Shown one piece after another: positions 20,946-28,713 of a stretch of 43,854 bases of DNA. The stretch's first letter is position 1, and each line of letters opens with the position of its first letter. This DNA is from Mycobacterium sp. (lineage in GTDB: Bacteria > Actinomycetota > Actinomycetes > Mycobacteriales > Mycobacteriaceae): positions 1-43,854 of the forward strand of contig JAGQTO010000124.1 of the NCBI GenBank assembly GCA_020439025.1, written 5' to 3'. A program made the translations under genes and the position numbers. The notes under the pieces are model-generated. The model did no database searches. It was not told the DNA's origin and worked only from the letters and a program-made list of their open reading frames with translations.

Positions 20946-21623
20946 CTAGCCAGTCTGCCCGCTACCAGCGGCAATTCTCGCGAGCGCGGTGTCCGACAGG
21001 GCGGCGAGGTCGACATCCGGTCCGTCGGCCATCCACACCTGAGTGCGGCCGGTGGCCAGAAGATGGGCCGCGGGGTGAACGCGCCAGGCCTGCTGGCGAA
21101 CCATGACGGCATGGGCGAGAACCTGTGCGTGGAAGCGGGTGGGGACGACCAGGTTGTCCACGGTGGCGCCGCGGCGGTGCATCTCCCCCAGGGCGCGCCG
21201 AGTCCCGTTGGTCACAGCGACCTGGCGCCACGGGCGCTGATGGATGGCGAGGACGGCAACGGTGTGCTGGTCGAGCCAACCCTGTTCGCGCCACACCGGC
21301 AGCACCGACTTCTCGTCGTCGATCGAGGCGAGCGCGGCCAGCGCATGCGAGTACTGCTGAGCGTTTCGCCGCTCTACCTCTGCAGGGCCGCACTGTAATT
21401 GGCGCAGTCGGTGCTTCGGAATTAACATGCGGCGCGACCCGTCCGGGGTCTTGGCCAGCCAGCGGCGCACCGTGGATGTTGATACGCCGGCGTAGTGCGC
21501 GACTGTCGCCACGTCCACCGCGCCGCGCGGTGTGGGGCCGTAGCAATCCAGCAGCATGGTGATGAGCCGCTGGCGTGTCCACCGCGGTCCGCGGGCCGGT
21601 CGGATCACCGCTGCGGCGCTCAC
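20946..21623 (-). CDS. HTH protein of the telomere-protein operon
   Basis: This is a 225-residue protein with a helix-turn-helix at about 36-57 (G-A-V-D-V-A-T-V-A-H-Y-A-G-V-S-T-S-T-V-R-R-W) that closely resembles the HTH of the Tpg-like protein encoded just upstream (G-A-V-D-A-R-A-A-A-Q-S-L-G-V-S-T-G-T-V-R-R-W). The rest is unassigned. GTG at 21623 overlaps the previous stop as GTGA. It could be a regulator or an accessory telomere/replication factor. Confidence 0.6.
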   Translation of the reverse strand: MSAAAVIRPARGPRWTRQRLITMLLDCYGPTPRGAVDVATVAHYAGVSTSTVRRWLAKTPDGSRRMLIPKHRLRQLQCGPAEVERRNAQQYSHALAALASIDDEKSVLPVWREQGWLDQHTVAVLAIHQRPWRQVAVTNGTRRALGEMHRRGATVDNLVVPTRFHAQVLAHAVMVRQQAWRVHPAAHLLATGRTQVWMADGPDVDLAALSDTALARIAAGSGQTG

Positions 21624-22342
21624 TCAGGTATGCCTATGCCGAAGTCGTCGATCGTGACGAAATCCCAGCCTTCGACGTACTTTCCGTCGAAGAACGATGT
21701 CATCCAGTCCCGCAGGCCGCTGTCTCCGCCGTCTTCGTAGGCGCGCAGCATCGCCTCAATCTCCGAGGGGCTGATGGTAGTGGCAACGCGGCGGTCGCGG
21801 GCGTAGCCCTGGTCGGCGCCGCCAACGCCCTGTTCGCCGCTGACCCAGATCTTGCTGCCGCCCTTGAGCGCCTGACTGCCCTTGGCGCTGGCGCGGAAGT
21901 CGGCGGTGGCCGACCGGCGGCCCCTCTTCGTGGTGGTGACCTGGCGGGCGGCTTGGCGGATCGAGGCAAGGCGGCTGGGCGAGGGCTTCTGGGTACCGGC
22001 GGCCCAGCGGCGCACTGTGCCCGTCGACACCCCGAGGGATTGCGCTGCGGCGCGGGCGTCGACGGCGCCGCCGCGGGGGCCGCGACCGAACGCCGCCTGC
22101 AGCATTCCGCGCATGCTGGTGCCCTCGGTGGAGTCCCCTTCGGACTTGCCGGAGATTCGTCGATAGAAGGTATTTGACTGCGCGGCTTGTGCTTGCCGCA
22201 ACGCCTGTCGCACTTCGGTTTTAGATGCCCCGAGGCCGCGGGCCGCGCGGTCGATGTTGACCGTTCCGTGAGCCACCGAGCCGTAGCCGGCCAGGTCGTT
22301 GCTGTCGATCCTGCTGCGCCGTCGGTTGTTCCGCGCCATCAT
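21620..22342 (-). CDS. Tpg-like terminal protein homologue
   Basis: This is a 240-residue protein. From about residue 78 it follows the layout of actinomycete telomere terminal proteins (Tpg): L-Q-A-A-F-G-R-x-P-R-G-G-A-V, an HTH (S-L-G-V-S-T-G-T-V-R-R-W-A-A-G-T-Q-K-P-S-P-S-R-L), a basic linker, then R-V-A-T-T-I-S-P-S-E-I-E-A-M-L-R-A-Y-E-D-G-G-D and an end with F-F-D-G-K-Y-x-x-G-W-D-F-V-T-I-D-D-F. Tpg is covalently attached to telomere 5' ends of linear replicons and primes end patching. The Tap-like gene directly upstream (ATGA overlap) supports the call. The N-terminal 75 residues are extra compared with Streptomyces Tpg (about 185 residues). Confidence 0.6.
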   Translation of the reverse strand: MMARNNRRRSRIDSNDLAGYGSVAHGTVNIDRAARGLGASKTEVRQALRQAQAAQSNTFYRRISGKSEGDSTEGTSMRGMLQAAFGRGPRGGAVDARAAAQSLGVSTGTVRRWAAGTQKPSPSRLASIRQAARQVTTTKRGRRSATADFRASAKGSQALKGGSKIWVSGEQGVGGADQGYARDRRVATTISPSEIEAMLRAYEDGGDSGLRDWMTSFFDGKYVEGWDFVTIDDFGIGIPE

Positions 22343-25300
22343 GTGCTCCCGTCATCGCCAGCGCGGGCGGTCGCCCAGTCCGCTGCGGAAATCAGCTCGC
22401 GTTTGCCGCGGTAGTCGCGGCCGTTCAGGTAGTCGAGATGGTCGGCCAACAGAGCGGACCCTTCCGGTTTGTACTGCCCGAACCCGCGGCCGAACGTCGA
22501 GGGATCACCGGGCCAGGCGGAGACCGGATCGGGATCGTCGGAGGCGTACAGCACGGTGTCGGTGGCCACCGCCAACGGCCAGCGACCGCTCTTCTCCCCG
22601 ATCTGCTGCAGTCGGTAGACGATGTTGGCCTTCGCCTTGGCCAGCACGTGCAGGCGCCGCTCCGGGCTGTAAGCGGTCTTGCCCTTGAGGTACTCGTCCG
22701 AGCCGATGATGCCGATACCGTGGGTGCGGATCACCTTGGCCTGGTTACGGGCCGCCTGGGCATCGGGGTCGTCGATGTCTAACGAGCTGCTTGCGTCGCG
22801 GAACCGCTCGTACCAGCCGAGCAGCACGCGGCCGTGCTGGGGCCAGGTCCAGGCCTCCAGGATCTGGGGTTGATAGCCCAGTGCGATCGCGCGCTCCATG
22901 GTCGGTGTGGTCACCCACTTGGGTCCGGTGAACTGAATTCCCCTGGGATTGAGGACATATGGCATACGCCAGTCGGAGCCTTCGGGGATCTCGGCGAGCC
23001 AGTAACCCGGCGTCTTGGCGTCGAACTCCGCGCCCTCGGGGTGATGCGTAGGAGATCCGATGGGCAGTTCCAGACCGGCGATGCCGGCCACGTAGGACCC
23101 TCCACGGTCGTAGGCGTGCAGGTACCGACGCTGGCTCTCATCCTCAGTAGGTGGTCGCGACCAGTCGAAGTCCGATTCGACGTCACCGATGCCGAACGGC
23201 GGCGTCGTTGTCGACGGCGCGAATACCACCGACCGCCACTCCTGAGGTGACCACTTCTTGGTGCGGGTCTGCAGCATCAAGTCGACAGCGGTCACGCCTG
23301 CGTTTATCTTCCAGGGGAACCGCAGCGCATCAGCCAGCAGCTGCAGTCGGCGCGCGAGCTGGGCCGGGGTCGGATCGTCAGCCAGGACTGGCATTTCGTC
23401 GGGGCTGGTGCCCATGCCGGGAACGAGGGCGATCATCACGCCCCGCTTGTCCTCGCGGTACACCCGCGTCCAGGTGCCGAGGCGATGGGCGGTGGGGTCC
23501 TCCCCCGCCCCACCCAGGCTCCATCCTTCGGCAACCGCCAGGGCCACGAAGTCGATGCCCTCGGTCAGTTGGCGTAGCGACTTCGCGCGGTCTCGCCGGC
23601 TGATGGCTTCGACGTCGATGCCGAACGCAGCGCAGGCATCTTCGGTGATCCAGATCTGGCCGGGTTCAGCGAATTTCGCGGTCAGCTGGTAACCGATGTG
23701 GTGGGTATAAGCCAGATCAGCGACCTGCCCAACATGTACGAGCGGCTCAGGGAACTCGATGTGCGAACCGTCGGGAAGCCACAGGCCATCGGTATGCAAC
23801 ACCGCGGCGGGCACACCACCCTCCGACGGTGCGTGCTCGACCGTCTCGACAGCCGGTTGTTTCAAACGTGCCGGTTCCTCATGCTGTTCGTCGACCGGCG
23901 GCTCGTCGTCCTCGGCGACCGGCGACGCGGGCTCTTCCTCAGCGCGGTGGTCATCCGCGACCACGGTGGGTTCCGGGGCCACTGTCCCGGCGTCGTCAGC
24001 CGGCAGGCTGGGCGCGGTGGCGTCTTCGGTCATGCCGAGGGCGCCGGTGAGCGCGGCGGCCACCTCGGACGTGGACTCGGCGAGCAGCACGGCAAGCACC
24101 GTTGTGTCGGTCAGCTCGACACGACGTGTAGCTGCCAGCCGTCCGAGTCGGGTATGCGTGTCCGCCAAATCAATTGGTGCGCCGGTAGTCTCATCACGCC
24201 CCGGCGTGTAAAGCATGTCGACGCCGCGGATGTAGACAGGCCAAGACCGGTATTCGCGCGAGATTCGCATCGCGGCACGACGCCCACGGAATCGCGTGTG
24301 TGCAGCGATCGCCGCGGTCCAGGCGGGTTGGAAGTGGTGCCTCCAGGCCTCCTCAGACCACAAGTCCGGATCGGCCAGCGCGGTGAGGTATTCGGCCGCG
24401 ACGGACTCGACCAGATACTGCAGCGCCGTTTCGTCACGGAACGTTTCTCGGGCCTCCCGCAGACGGGTTGCCCACGCCTCCAGGACCCGGCCCTGCTGGG
24501 GCCACACGATCGCCTCGTCGATGGCGAGTTGTTCGATGCTCAGCCCGGCGCCGCCGTCGCGGATGTCCTTGGTCAGGCCGTCGAGATCTTCTGTGGTGAG
24601 CCACACCTGGACTGCGTGGTCGGGGCGCATCTGCGGATGCGGCAGCGGCAGCATCTCTGGCAGGTTCAGGCCGTCGCCGGCGGGCAGCGTCGCCCGCCAC
24701 AGCCCGAAGGGCCGCTTGGATTCCGCAGCGCTGCCGGCCGCGGCCGCGGCTTCCAACGACTGGGGTTGGCCATGCCCCAGCGTGAGCATCCCTGCCGAGG
24801 CCAGCTGCGGGCACTGCTGAGTCAGGCACACCAGCTCGTCGGAGCGGACAAACTGCTGCTCTACCTCGGCCGACGAGGCGCACCAGGTCGGCTGGATCTC
24901 GACCTCGGGTTGCACCCACGCCGGCAGTGCGCCCGCGGCGGTGACCACCGCGCCGCGCCGTCCCGTTCGGGCGCGCATGATGTGGTCGCTCAAGACCGCG
25001 CCCGACGCCGCGGCGCCCGCTGCAGGCAGCACACCCAGTGCGGTGAACCACTGCTGCAGCCGCCTGCCGAGTTCGGCAGGATCATCGGTGGCCGCATGCT
25101 GGCCAGCCGCCAGCCATGGCTCGCGCTCGGCAAGCACTTCCACGCAAATCCGTTGCGCGCCCTGACCACGGCTGAGCATCAGCGCCTTCGTCGGCCTGGC
25201 GCTCAGCTCCCACCCTCGGGTCACCAACGGGGCGAGTGCTTGCCCGATCTGATCGGCGATCTCAACGTCCGCCGCCGCGGGCGCGCCCCCGAGCAGGGCG

Positions 25301-25515
25301 CAAGCCTCGCCGAGCATCCATATGCGCGCCGGCTCTGGTTCGCCCTCCCCGTCGACCGGAACGGGGCGCAGCCCGCCGCGCTGGTGCGCCCAGTCGATCA
25401 GCTTCTCGAGTTTGTCCACCGCGTCGACGGGTCCGGTGAGCCGATCGCCTCGCGCGTTAAACGATCCCGCCGTCGTGATGATGACGACGTGCCGCTCGAC
25501 TCCCGCACCGATCAC
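22339..25515 (-). CDS. Tap-like telomere-associated protein
   Basis: This is a 1058-residue protein, longer than Streptomyces Tap (roughly 700-800). The last 250 residues fit Tap: Y-V-A-G-I-A-G-L-E-L-P where Tap has G-I-D-V-N-M-A-F, P-G-Y-W-L-A-E-I, G-P-K-W-V-T-T-P-T-M-E-R-A-I-A-L-G-Y-Q, H-V-L-A-K-A-K-A-N-I-V-Y-R-L, G-R-W-P-L-A-V-A-T-D-T-V-L-Y-A-S-D-D-P-D-P-V and F-G-Q-Y-K-P-E-G. Tap binds telomere palindromes and recruits Tpg. An acidic, Pro-rich linker (about 480-570) separates two halves that may be a duplication: both contain W-P-Q-x-G-R-V-L-x-x-W-x-x-R. A long open frame on the opposite strand is a shadow. Confidence 0.65.
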   Translation of the reverse strand: MIGAGVERHVVIITTAGSFNARGDRLTGPVDAVDKLEKLIDWAHQRGGLRPVPVDGEGEPEPARIWMLGEACALLGGAPAAADVEIADQIGQALAPLVTRGWELSARPTKALMLSRGQGAQRICVEVLAEREPWLAAGQHAATDDPAELGRRLQQWFTALGVLPAAGAAASGAVLSDHIMRARTGRRGAVVTAAGALPAWVQPEVEIQPTWCASSAEVEQQFVRSDELVCLTQQCPQLASAGMLTLGHGQPQSLEAAAAAGSAAESKRPFGLWRATLPAGDGLNLPEMLPLPHPQMRPDHAVQVWLTTEDLDGLTKDIRDGGAGLSIEQLAIDEAIVWPQQGRVLEAWATRLREARETFRDETALQYLVESVAAEYLTALADPDLWSEEAWRHHFQPAWTAAIAAHTRFRGRRAAMRISREYRSWPVYIRGVDMLYTPGRDETTGAPIDLADTHTRLGRLAATRRVELTDTTVLAVLLAESTSEVAAALTGALGMTEDATAPSLPADDAGTVAPEPTVVADDHRAEEEPASPVAEDDEPPVDEQHEEPARLKQPAVETVEHAPSEGGVPAAVLHTDGLWLPDGSHIEFPEPLVHVGQVADLAYTHHIGYQLTAKFAEPGQIWITEDACAAFGIDVEAISRRDRAKSLRQLTEGIDFVALAVAEGWSLGGAGEDPTAHRLGTWTRVYREDKRGVMIALVPGMGTSPDEMPVLADDPTPAQLARRLQLLADALRFPWKINAGVTAVDLMLQTRTKKWSPQEWRSVVFAPSTTTPPFGIGDVESDFDWSRPPTEDESQRRYLHAYDRGGSYVAGIAGLELPIGSPTHHPEGAEFDAKTPGYWLAEIPEGSDWRMPYVLNPRGIQFTGPKWVTTPTMERAIALGYQPQILEAWTWPQHGRVLLGWYERFRDASSSLDIDDPDAQAARNQAKVIRTHGIGIIGSDEYLKGKTAYSPERRLHVLAKAKANIVYRLQQIGEKSGRWPLAVATDTVLYASDDPDPVSAWPGDPSTFGRGFGQYKPEGSALLADHLDYLNGRDYRGKRELISAADWATARAGDDGST

Positions 25516-25907
25516 GACTGATCTCCGCCAGTGGGCCGGGCCGCGAGGTAAGGCCGGATCCGCGCGCTCGCTCCCTGCTGGGTCATACCGAGAACGGCAC
25601 CGACCTCGGTGTAGGTCGCGCCGGCCGCGATCGCCGCGGCCGCGGCGGGACGCTCGTCGAGGCCGGCTTTGCGTAGCAGAGCCGCACGGGTGAGCTGAAC
25701 ACCTTTCGTGTCCGCTGCATCTCCCCGCTCGACGGCACGCAGCAGCCGTGTTCGTGCTGCAGGACTGACCTTGCGCCTGGCGATCCGGCGCAGCCAGACG
25801 TCGACCGCTGCCTCCAGGGATGAGTCGGCCATTCTTGCGGCGAAGTCGTCTGCATCGCGTTGCGCCGCAGCCTGAATCAGCGCGACGGTGGGATCGCCAC
25901 TAGTCAC
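25512..25907 (-). CDS. Small HTH protein
   Basis: This is a 131-residue protein with a C-terminal HTH at about 90-115 (A-A-I-A-A-G-A-T-Y-T-E-V-G-A-V-L-G-M-T-Q-Q-G-A-S-A-R-I), the shape of sigma-factor region 4 or MarR-like helices. The N-terminal half is helical and charged. GTG at 25907, probable coupling to a short frame just upstream; its stop overlaps the Tap-like start (ATGA). It may regulate the telomere-protein operon from the palindrome at 25967-25991. Confidence 0.6.
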   Translation of the reverse strand: MTSGDPTVALIQAAAQRDADDFAARMADSSLEAAVDVWLRRIARRKVSPAARTRLLRAVERGDAADTKGVQLTRAALLRKAGLDERPAAAAAIAAGATYTEVGAVLGMTQQGASARIRPYLAARPTGGDQS

Positions 25908-26041
25908 GCGATCACGTCCGCGGCCTGCGTTCTGAACACGTCGGCGATGCTATCGACCGACCCTGACACGCACAAGCAATGCTTGTGCGTGCCCACAAGT
26001 GGCGATTGTGCCAGCAGTAGGCGCTCGCCCAGCTGACCCAC
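25904..26041 (-). CDS. Possible 45-residue leader gene of the telomere-protein operon
   Basis: A short frame starts with GTG at 26041 and ends with a stop that overlaps the next GTG as GTGA, the junction style used throughout this window. The product would contain H-K-H-C-L-C, which is suggestive of metal binding. Against it, the frame contains the 25-bp palindrome (25967-25991), and the composition of so short a frame proves nothing. Treat as tentative. Confidence 0.3.
   Translation of the reverse strand: MGQLGERLLLAQSPLVGTHKHCLCVSGSVDSIADVFRTQAADVIA
25967..25991. promoter_or_regulatory. 25-bp palindrome, candidate operator
   Basis: CACGCACAAGCA (25967-25978), one central base, TGCTTGTGCGTG (25980-25991): a perfect 12-bp dyad with a 1-nt centre. 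It is too tight for an RNA hairpin but ideal for a dimeric DNA-binding protein. It lies between the HTH/Tap/Tpg-like operon and the LexA box. Confidence 0.55.
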
Positions 26042-26050
26042 TCTGTCAAC

Positions 26051-26066
26051 TCGAACGTTTGTTCGA
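26051..26066. promoter_or_regulatory. LexA (SOS) box
   Basis: TCGAACGTTTGTTCGA is a perfect match to the mycobacterial LexA consensus TCGAAC-N4-GTTCGA. It lies directly before the -10 element TAGGAT (26068-26073) of the right-reading two-gene unit, so LexA would block that promoter. It also lies just upstream of the opposing left-reading operon. Confidence 0.85.
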
Positions 26067-26067
26067 C

Positions 26068-26073
26068 TAGGAT
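26068..26073 (+). promoter_or_regulatory. -10 element of the LexA-controlled promoter
   Basis: TAGGAT fits the mycobacterial TANNNT -10. Transcription should begin about 7 nt later, at or next to the GTG at 26081, giving a leaderless mRNA. GTCAAC at 26045-26050 is a plausible -35. Confidence 0.6.
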
Positions 26074-26080
26074 GGTTGAG

Positions 26081-26371
26081 GTGGAAGAACGGCGGCTCCT
26101 CGGTCCGCATACGCAGCTGCGCAGGACTGCACACGGATGGGCCGAACCGCGGCCCACACAGTGCAGCGCCTGTGGAGCGAGCCTCGGTCCGCAAAGGACG
26201 CTCGTTGGGATCGCGCAATGCCGATGCGGTCAATCGCACCGGACCCACTTCTGCCGCTCGTGCGAGTTCACCCACTACTCACCTCCGCTCGGAGATGACT
26301 GTCTGCTGCTCGCGATGGATGAACGCAATCTGCGGGCGGCGGCGCGGCGCGAGCGTGTCGACGAGCCATGA
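26081..26371 (+). CDS. Small zinc-finger-like protein, SOS-controlled
   Basis: About 96 residues with a Cys/His cluster: C-S-A-C-G near residue 28, then C-R-C-G-Q-S-H-R-T-H-F-C-R-S-C about 20 residues on, consistent with a treble-clef or ribbon zinc site. I place the start at GTG 26081, because the in-frame ATG at 26072 overlaps the -10 element (26068-26073) and would not be transcribed. The mRNA would be leaderless. Its stop overlaps the next ATG as ATGA. Function unknown; LexA control suggests a damage or transfer response. Confidence 0.6.
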   Translation: MEERRLLGPHTQLRRTAHGWAEPRPTQCSACGASLGPQRTLVGIAQCRCGQSHRTHFCRSCEFTHYSPPLGDDCLLLAMDERNLRAAARRERVDEP

Positions 26372-26700
26372 CGGAGCCGGAGTTCAGTCAGTGGCCGCAG
26401 TCGGGGCCATACCGGAACCTGTTCAGAGTGCATCGACACGTGTGGGTCGACATGATGCGGGTGTTTCCCGGCCTCGGGACGTGCTCGCGCCGGCAGGACG
26501 AGCTGCCGTTGTTCGTTCGCGGGTCAGGCTTGAGGATGGAGCCGTGGATGGAGGGCACCCTCCAGGCCTGGCTACGGCGTGCCGACGGCGGGTGGATCGC
26601 CTGGGTGTCCGTTCCTGTGGCCAGCGGTAACGGGGCGGCGCGCCTGATGCTTCAGCTATGGGTGGAACCTGCTGTGATGGTCACTGAGCGCCCGTGGTGA
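26368..26700 (+). CDS. Hypothetical protein, second gene of the SOS unit
   Basis: This is a 110-residue protein rich in Trp, Arg and Pro (R-H-V-W-V-D-M-M-R-V-F, M-E-P-W-M-E-G-T-L-Q-A-W-L-R-R, G-G-W-I-A-W-V-S-V-P). It looks like a compact beta-rich domain; no family recognised. Translation is coupled to the zinc-finger-like gene (ATGA). Only 27 bp separate it from the converging gene at 26728. Confidence 0.6.
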   Translation: MTEPEFSQWPQSGPYRNLFRVHRHVWVDMMRVFPGLGTCSRRQDELPLFVRGSGLRMEPWMEGTLQAWLRRADGGWIAWVSVPVASGNGAARLMLQLWVEPAVMVTERPW

Positions 26701-26727
26701 CGTCTTGAGCTGCTCATTCCTTGTCCC

Positions 26728-27084
26728 TCAAGCGGTTCTCGGGTTCTGGTGTTGATTCACCCGAGCCCTCTTCGTCAAGTACTGCCACTGCGGAGGCTGC
26801 CAAGGCTCGTCGCTGTTTGGCCGTTGGCTTGTGGGCGCTGAGGGCGCGGAGTCCCGCTCATCGTCGACGGCCTCTGCGGCTGGCGGCGCGATCGTCTGTG
26901 CGCGGTCCGCCTCTGCGGCCGGCGCCAAGTCCGGGTAGGTCTCTGAGGGGTCTTCCACATCGCCGGGGAACCAGTCGGGCTGGAAGTCCTCCGCGCGAAG
27001 CGGGGCATCGGAGTCTGCGGCGATGCCAGTCACGGTGCCCTCCGAGACCTGCCGACGCTCAGCCGCCCGCTTCATCAGTGCCAC
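26728..27084 (-). CDS. M-A-L-M-K-R family protein, paralogue of 20496-20936
   Basis: This is a 118-residue, acidic and probably disordered protein (many Asp, Glu, Pro, Ala). The start M-A-L-M-K-R and the C-terminal W-Q-P-P-Q-W-Q-Y-L-T-K-R-A-R-V-N-Q repeat those of the gene 6 kb to the left; the middle does not align and lacks the PPE-like segment. Shared short ends with a variable spacer suggest a peptide handled by one partner. No other relative is recognised. Confidence 0.55.
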   Translation of the reverse strand: MALMKRAAERRQVSEGTVTGIAADSDAPLRAEDFQPDWFPGDVEDPSETYPDLAPAAEADRAQTIAPPAAEAVDDERDSAPSAPTSQRPNSDEPWQPPQWQYLTKRARVNQHQNPRTA

Positions 27085-27149
27085 CTGGTGAGGGTATCCA
27101 GGCTGCTGGACACGCGGTCGAATCGAGCAAGAGCACCCTGGCGCACGAA

Positions 27150-28712
27150 TCAGCGGATGCGCTTGTTCGCCGAGGCCAGTAGGCCGAGAACGAGCGCGAG
27201 GTGCTCAGTGTCGGGTTTGGGCCGTTGGGCGCGGTCGGCGGCGCTGAGGCCGCCGGGCGCCGGCAGGAAGACCTGGGGGCGGCCGACGAGTCCGCCGAAG
27301 CGGCCTTGGGTCACAGCTTCCATGCCGCAGGAAAACAGTTCGGTGTGGTGTGTGCCGGCGTAGTCCTTGCCCATGTAGCGGTCGGCAAAGCCATCGCTGA
27401 CCGTCATCTCGGAGCGTGCGTAGCGTTCGGGTGCCAAGCCGGCCGTGCGCCGACGCAGGAAGGCTTTCGTGGCGGTTGAGATCTCCGGGTTGCGGTCCTC
27501 CATGCGATGGCCAAGCTCATGGGTCATTGACGAAGCGTCGCTGAAGGTCAGTTCGGCGCTGATTCCGGTGACCTCCGTCGTGACCCGCTTTCTGGGGCCT
27601 TTGACGTACATGACCTCGTAGGGTTCTCCACCGTCTTTCGGGATGGCGGTGGCGTACTCGACGGTGGCGTATTGGCGGCGGTTCTCGTTGTGCTGGGCGA
27701 CCAGCTCGCCGACTTTGCGTTCGTTGTCGGGAGTTCGCGGCACGAATGCGTTTTCAGCGCTGTAGCGGTCGCGGATCGAGCCGGCGCCGCGGGCCATGTC
27801 TGCGGGCGAGTCGATGAAGTGGTTGAACCGGAACCGGCCGTACTCCATCGCATCCTTGAGATCAAACACTTCGGTGCGGGTGCGGCGGCTGCGCTGCCGG
27901 GCGCCGGCGGTGTAGTGGGCGCGGGCCTTCGACCGTTTGGCGAGCATGTCGCCGAGACTGTTGGCGTGCTCAACCATCTCGTCGGGATACAGCGCCGTGG
28001 TGGCACTGAACATCGCACGGTCGGCGCGTGTCATCTTGGCGGTGTTGGACGGCACGAACGCCATCGCCGCCGGGCCGCCGAAGCTGCGCTCGCGGGACAG
28101 CTCGTCGTAGTAGATCTCTCGGGCGATCTGGGCGCGCTGCTCGTTGATGTCTTTGGATCGGTCGCCTGCGCGGCGGTAGACGGCCATCTTGTCGGCGGAG
28201 TACGCGTTGCGCGCTTCGTCTAGTGCTGCCGCCCCCTCGGCGGTGAACGCGGCTCCGTCGGCGGTGAGGTAGGCGCTGGAGCCGTTCTTGGTCTCGCGCC
28301 ACCGTGCCTCGATCTGTTCGAGTTCAGCTGCGACTGCGGCAGCTTCGGCCTCAACAGACGCGTCGTCGAGGCCGCGCTCGGCGTAGGCGTTCTCGATTCG
28401 TTGGCCGGCGACGTCGCGCACGACGGCACCGTGATCTAGGACCGCGTTGAGGTAGGCGTCGTGAACGTCTGGGTGGCTGCTGCGCTCAGGGTCACGCAGC
28501 GCCGCGAGGGCCGAGTCGACGGCGGCCGCGGTCGTGGCGCGACGGTCCTGCGATGTGATCGAGTCCGTCTGTACGGCGGCTTCCGATTCGCACAGTTCAT
28601 CGGCCGCGGCCGCGGCCTGGCGGGCGGCGTAGCGCATGCGTTGGTAGGCGCGGCGCCGGTCGCCTCGGGTGCAGGGGCAGCGGCGGCCGCCGTCGAGGAC
28701 TGCGCGGCACAT
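27150..28712 (-). CDS. Zinc metallopeptidase-domain protein with Cys-rich N terminus
   Basis: This 520-residue protein starts with a Cys cluster (M-C-R-A-V-L-D-G-G-R-R-C-P-C) followed by long Ala/Arg/Glu helices. The C-terminal part has M-T-H-E-L-G-H-R-M-E-D, a zinc-protease H-E-x-x-H motif, and downstream D-R-Y-M-G-K-D-Y-A-G-T-H-H-T-E-L-F-S-C-G-M-E, whose acidic residue could be the third ligand. Such domains occur at the C terminus of phage minor head and toxin-like polypeptides. The role on this plasmid is unknown. It follows the gene at 28714 with 1-nt spacing. Confidence 0.6.
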   Translation of the reverse strand: MCRAVLDGGRRCPCTRGDRRRAYQRMRYAARQAAAAADELCESEAAVQTDSITSQDRRATTAAAVDSALAALRDPERSSHPDVHDAYLNAVLDHGAVVRDVAGQRIENAYAERGLDDASVEAEAAAVAAELEQIEARWRETKNGSSAYLTADGAAFTAEGAAALDEARNAYSADKMAVYRRAGDRSKDINEQRAQIAREIYYDELSRERSFGGPAAMAFVPSNTAKMTRADRAMFSATTALYPDEMVEHANSLGDMLAKRSKARAHYTAGARQRSRRTRTEVFDLKDAMEYGRFRFNHFIDSPADMARGAGSIRDRYSAENAFVPRTPDNERKVGELVAQHNENRRQYATVEYATAIPKDGGEPYEVMYVKGPRKRVTTEVTGISAELTFSDASSMTHELGHRMEDRNPEISTATKAFLRRRTAGLAPERYARSEMTVSDGFADRYMGKDYAGTHHTELFSCGMEAVTQGRFGGLVGRPQVFLPAPGGLSAADRAQRPKPDTEHLALVLGLLASANKRIR

Positions 28713-28713
28713 G

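Noticed and set aside
23698..25521. Long right-strand open frame (607 residues)
   Set aside because: It lies antisense to the Tap-like gene, is rich in Arg/Gly/His as expected from a GC-rich shadow, and has no recognisable motif.
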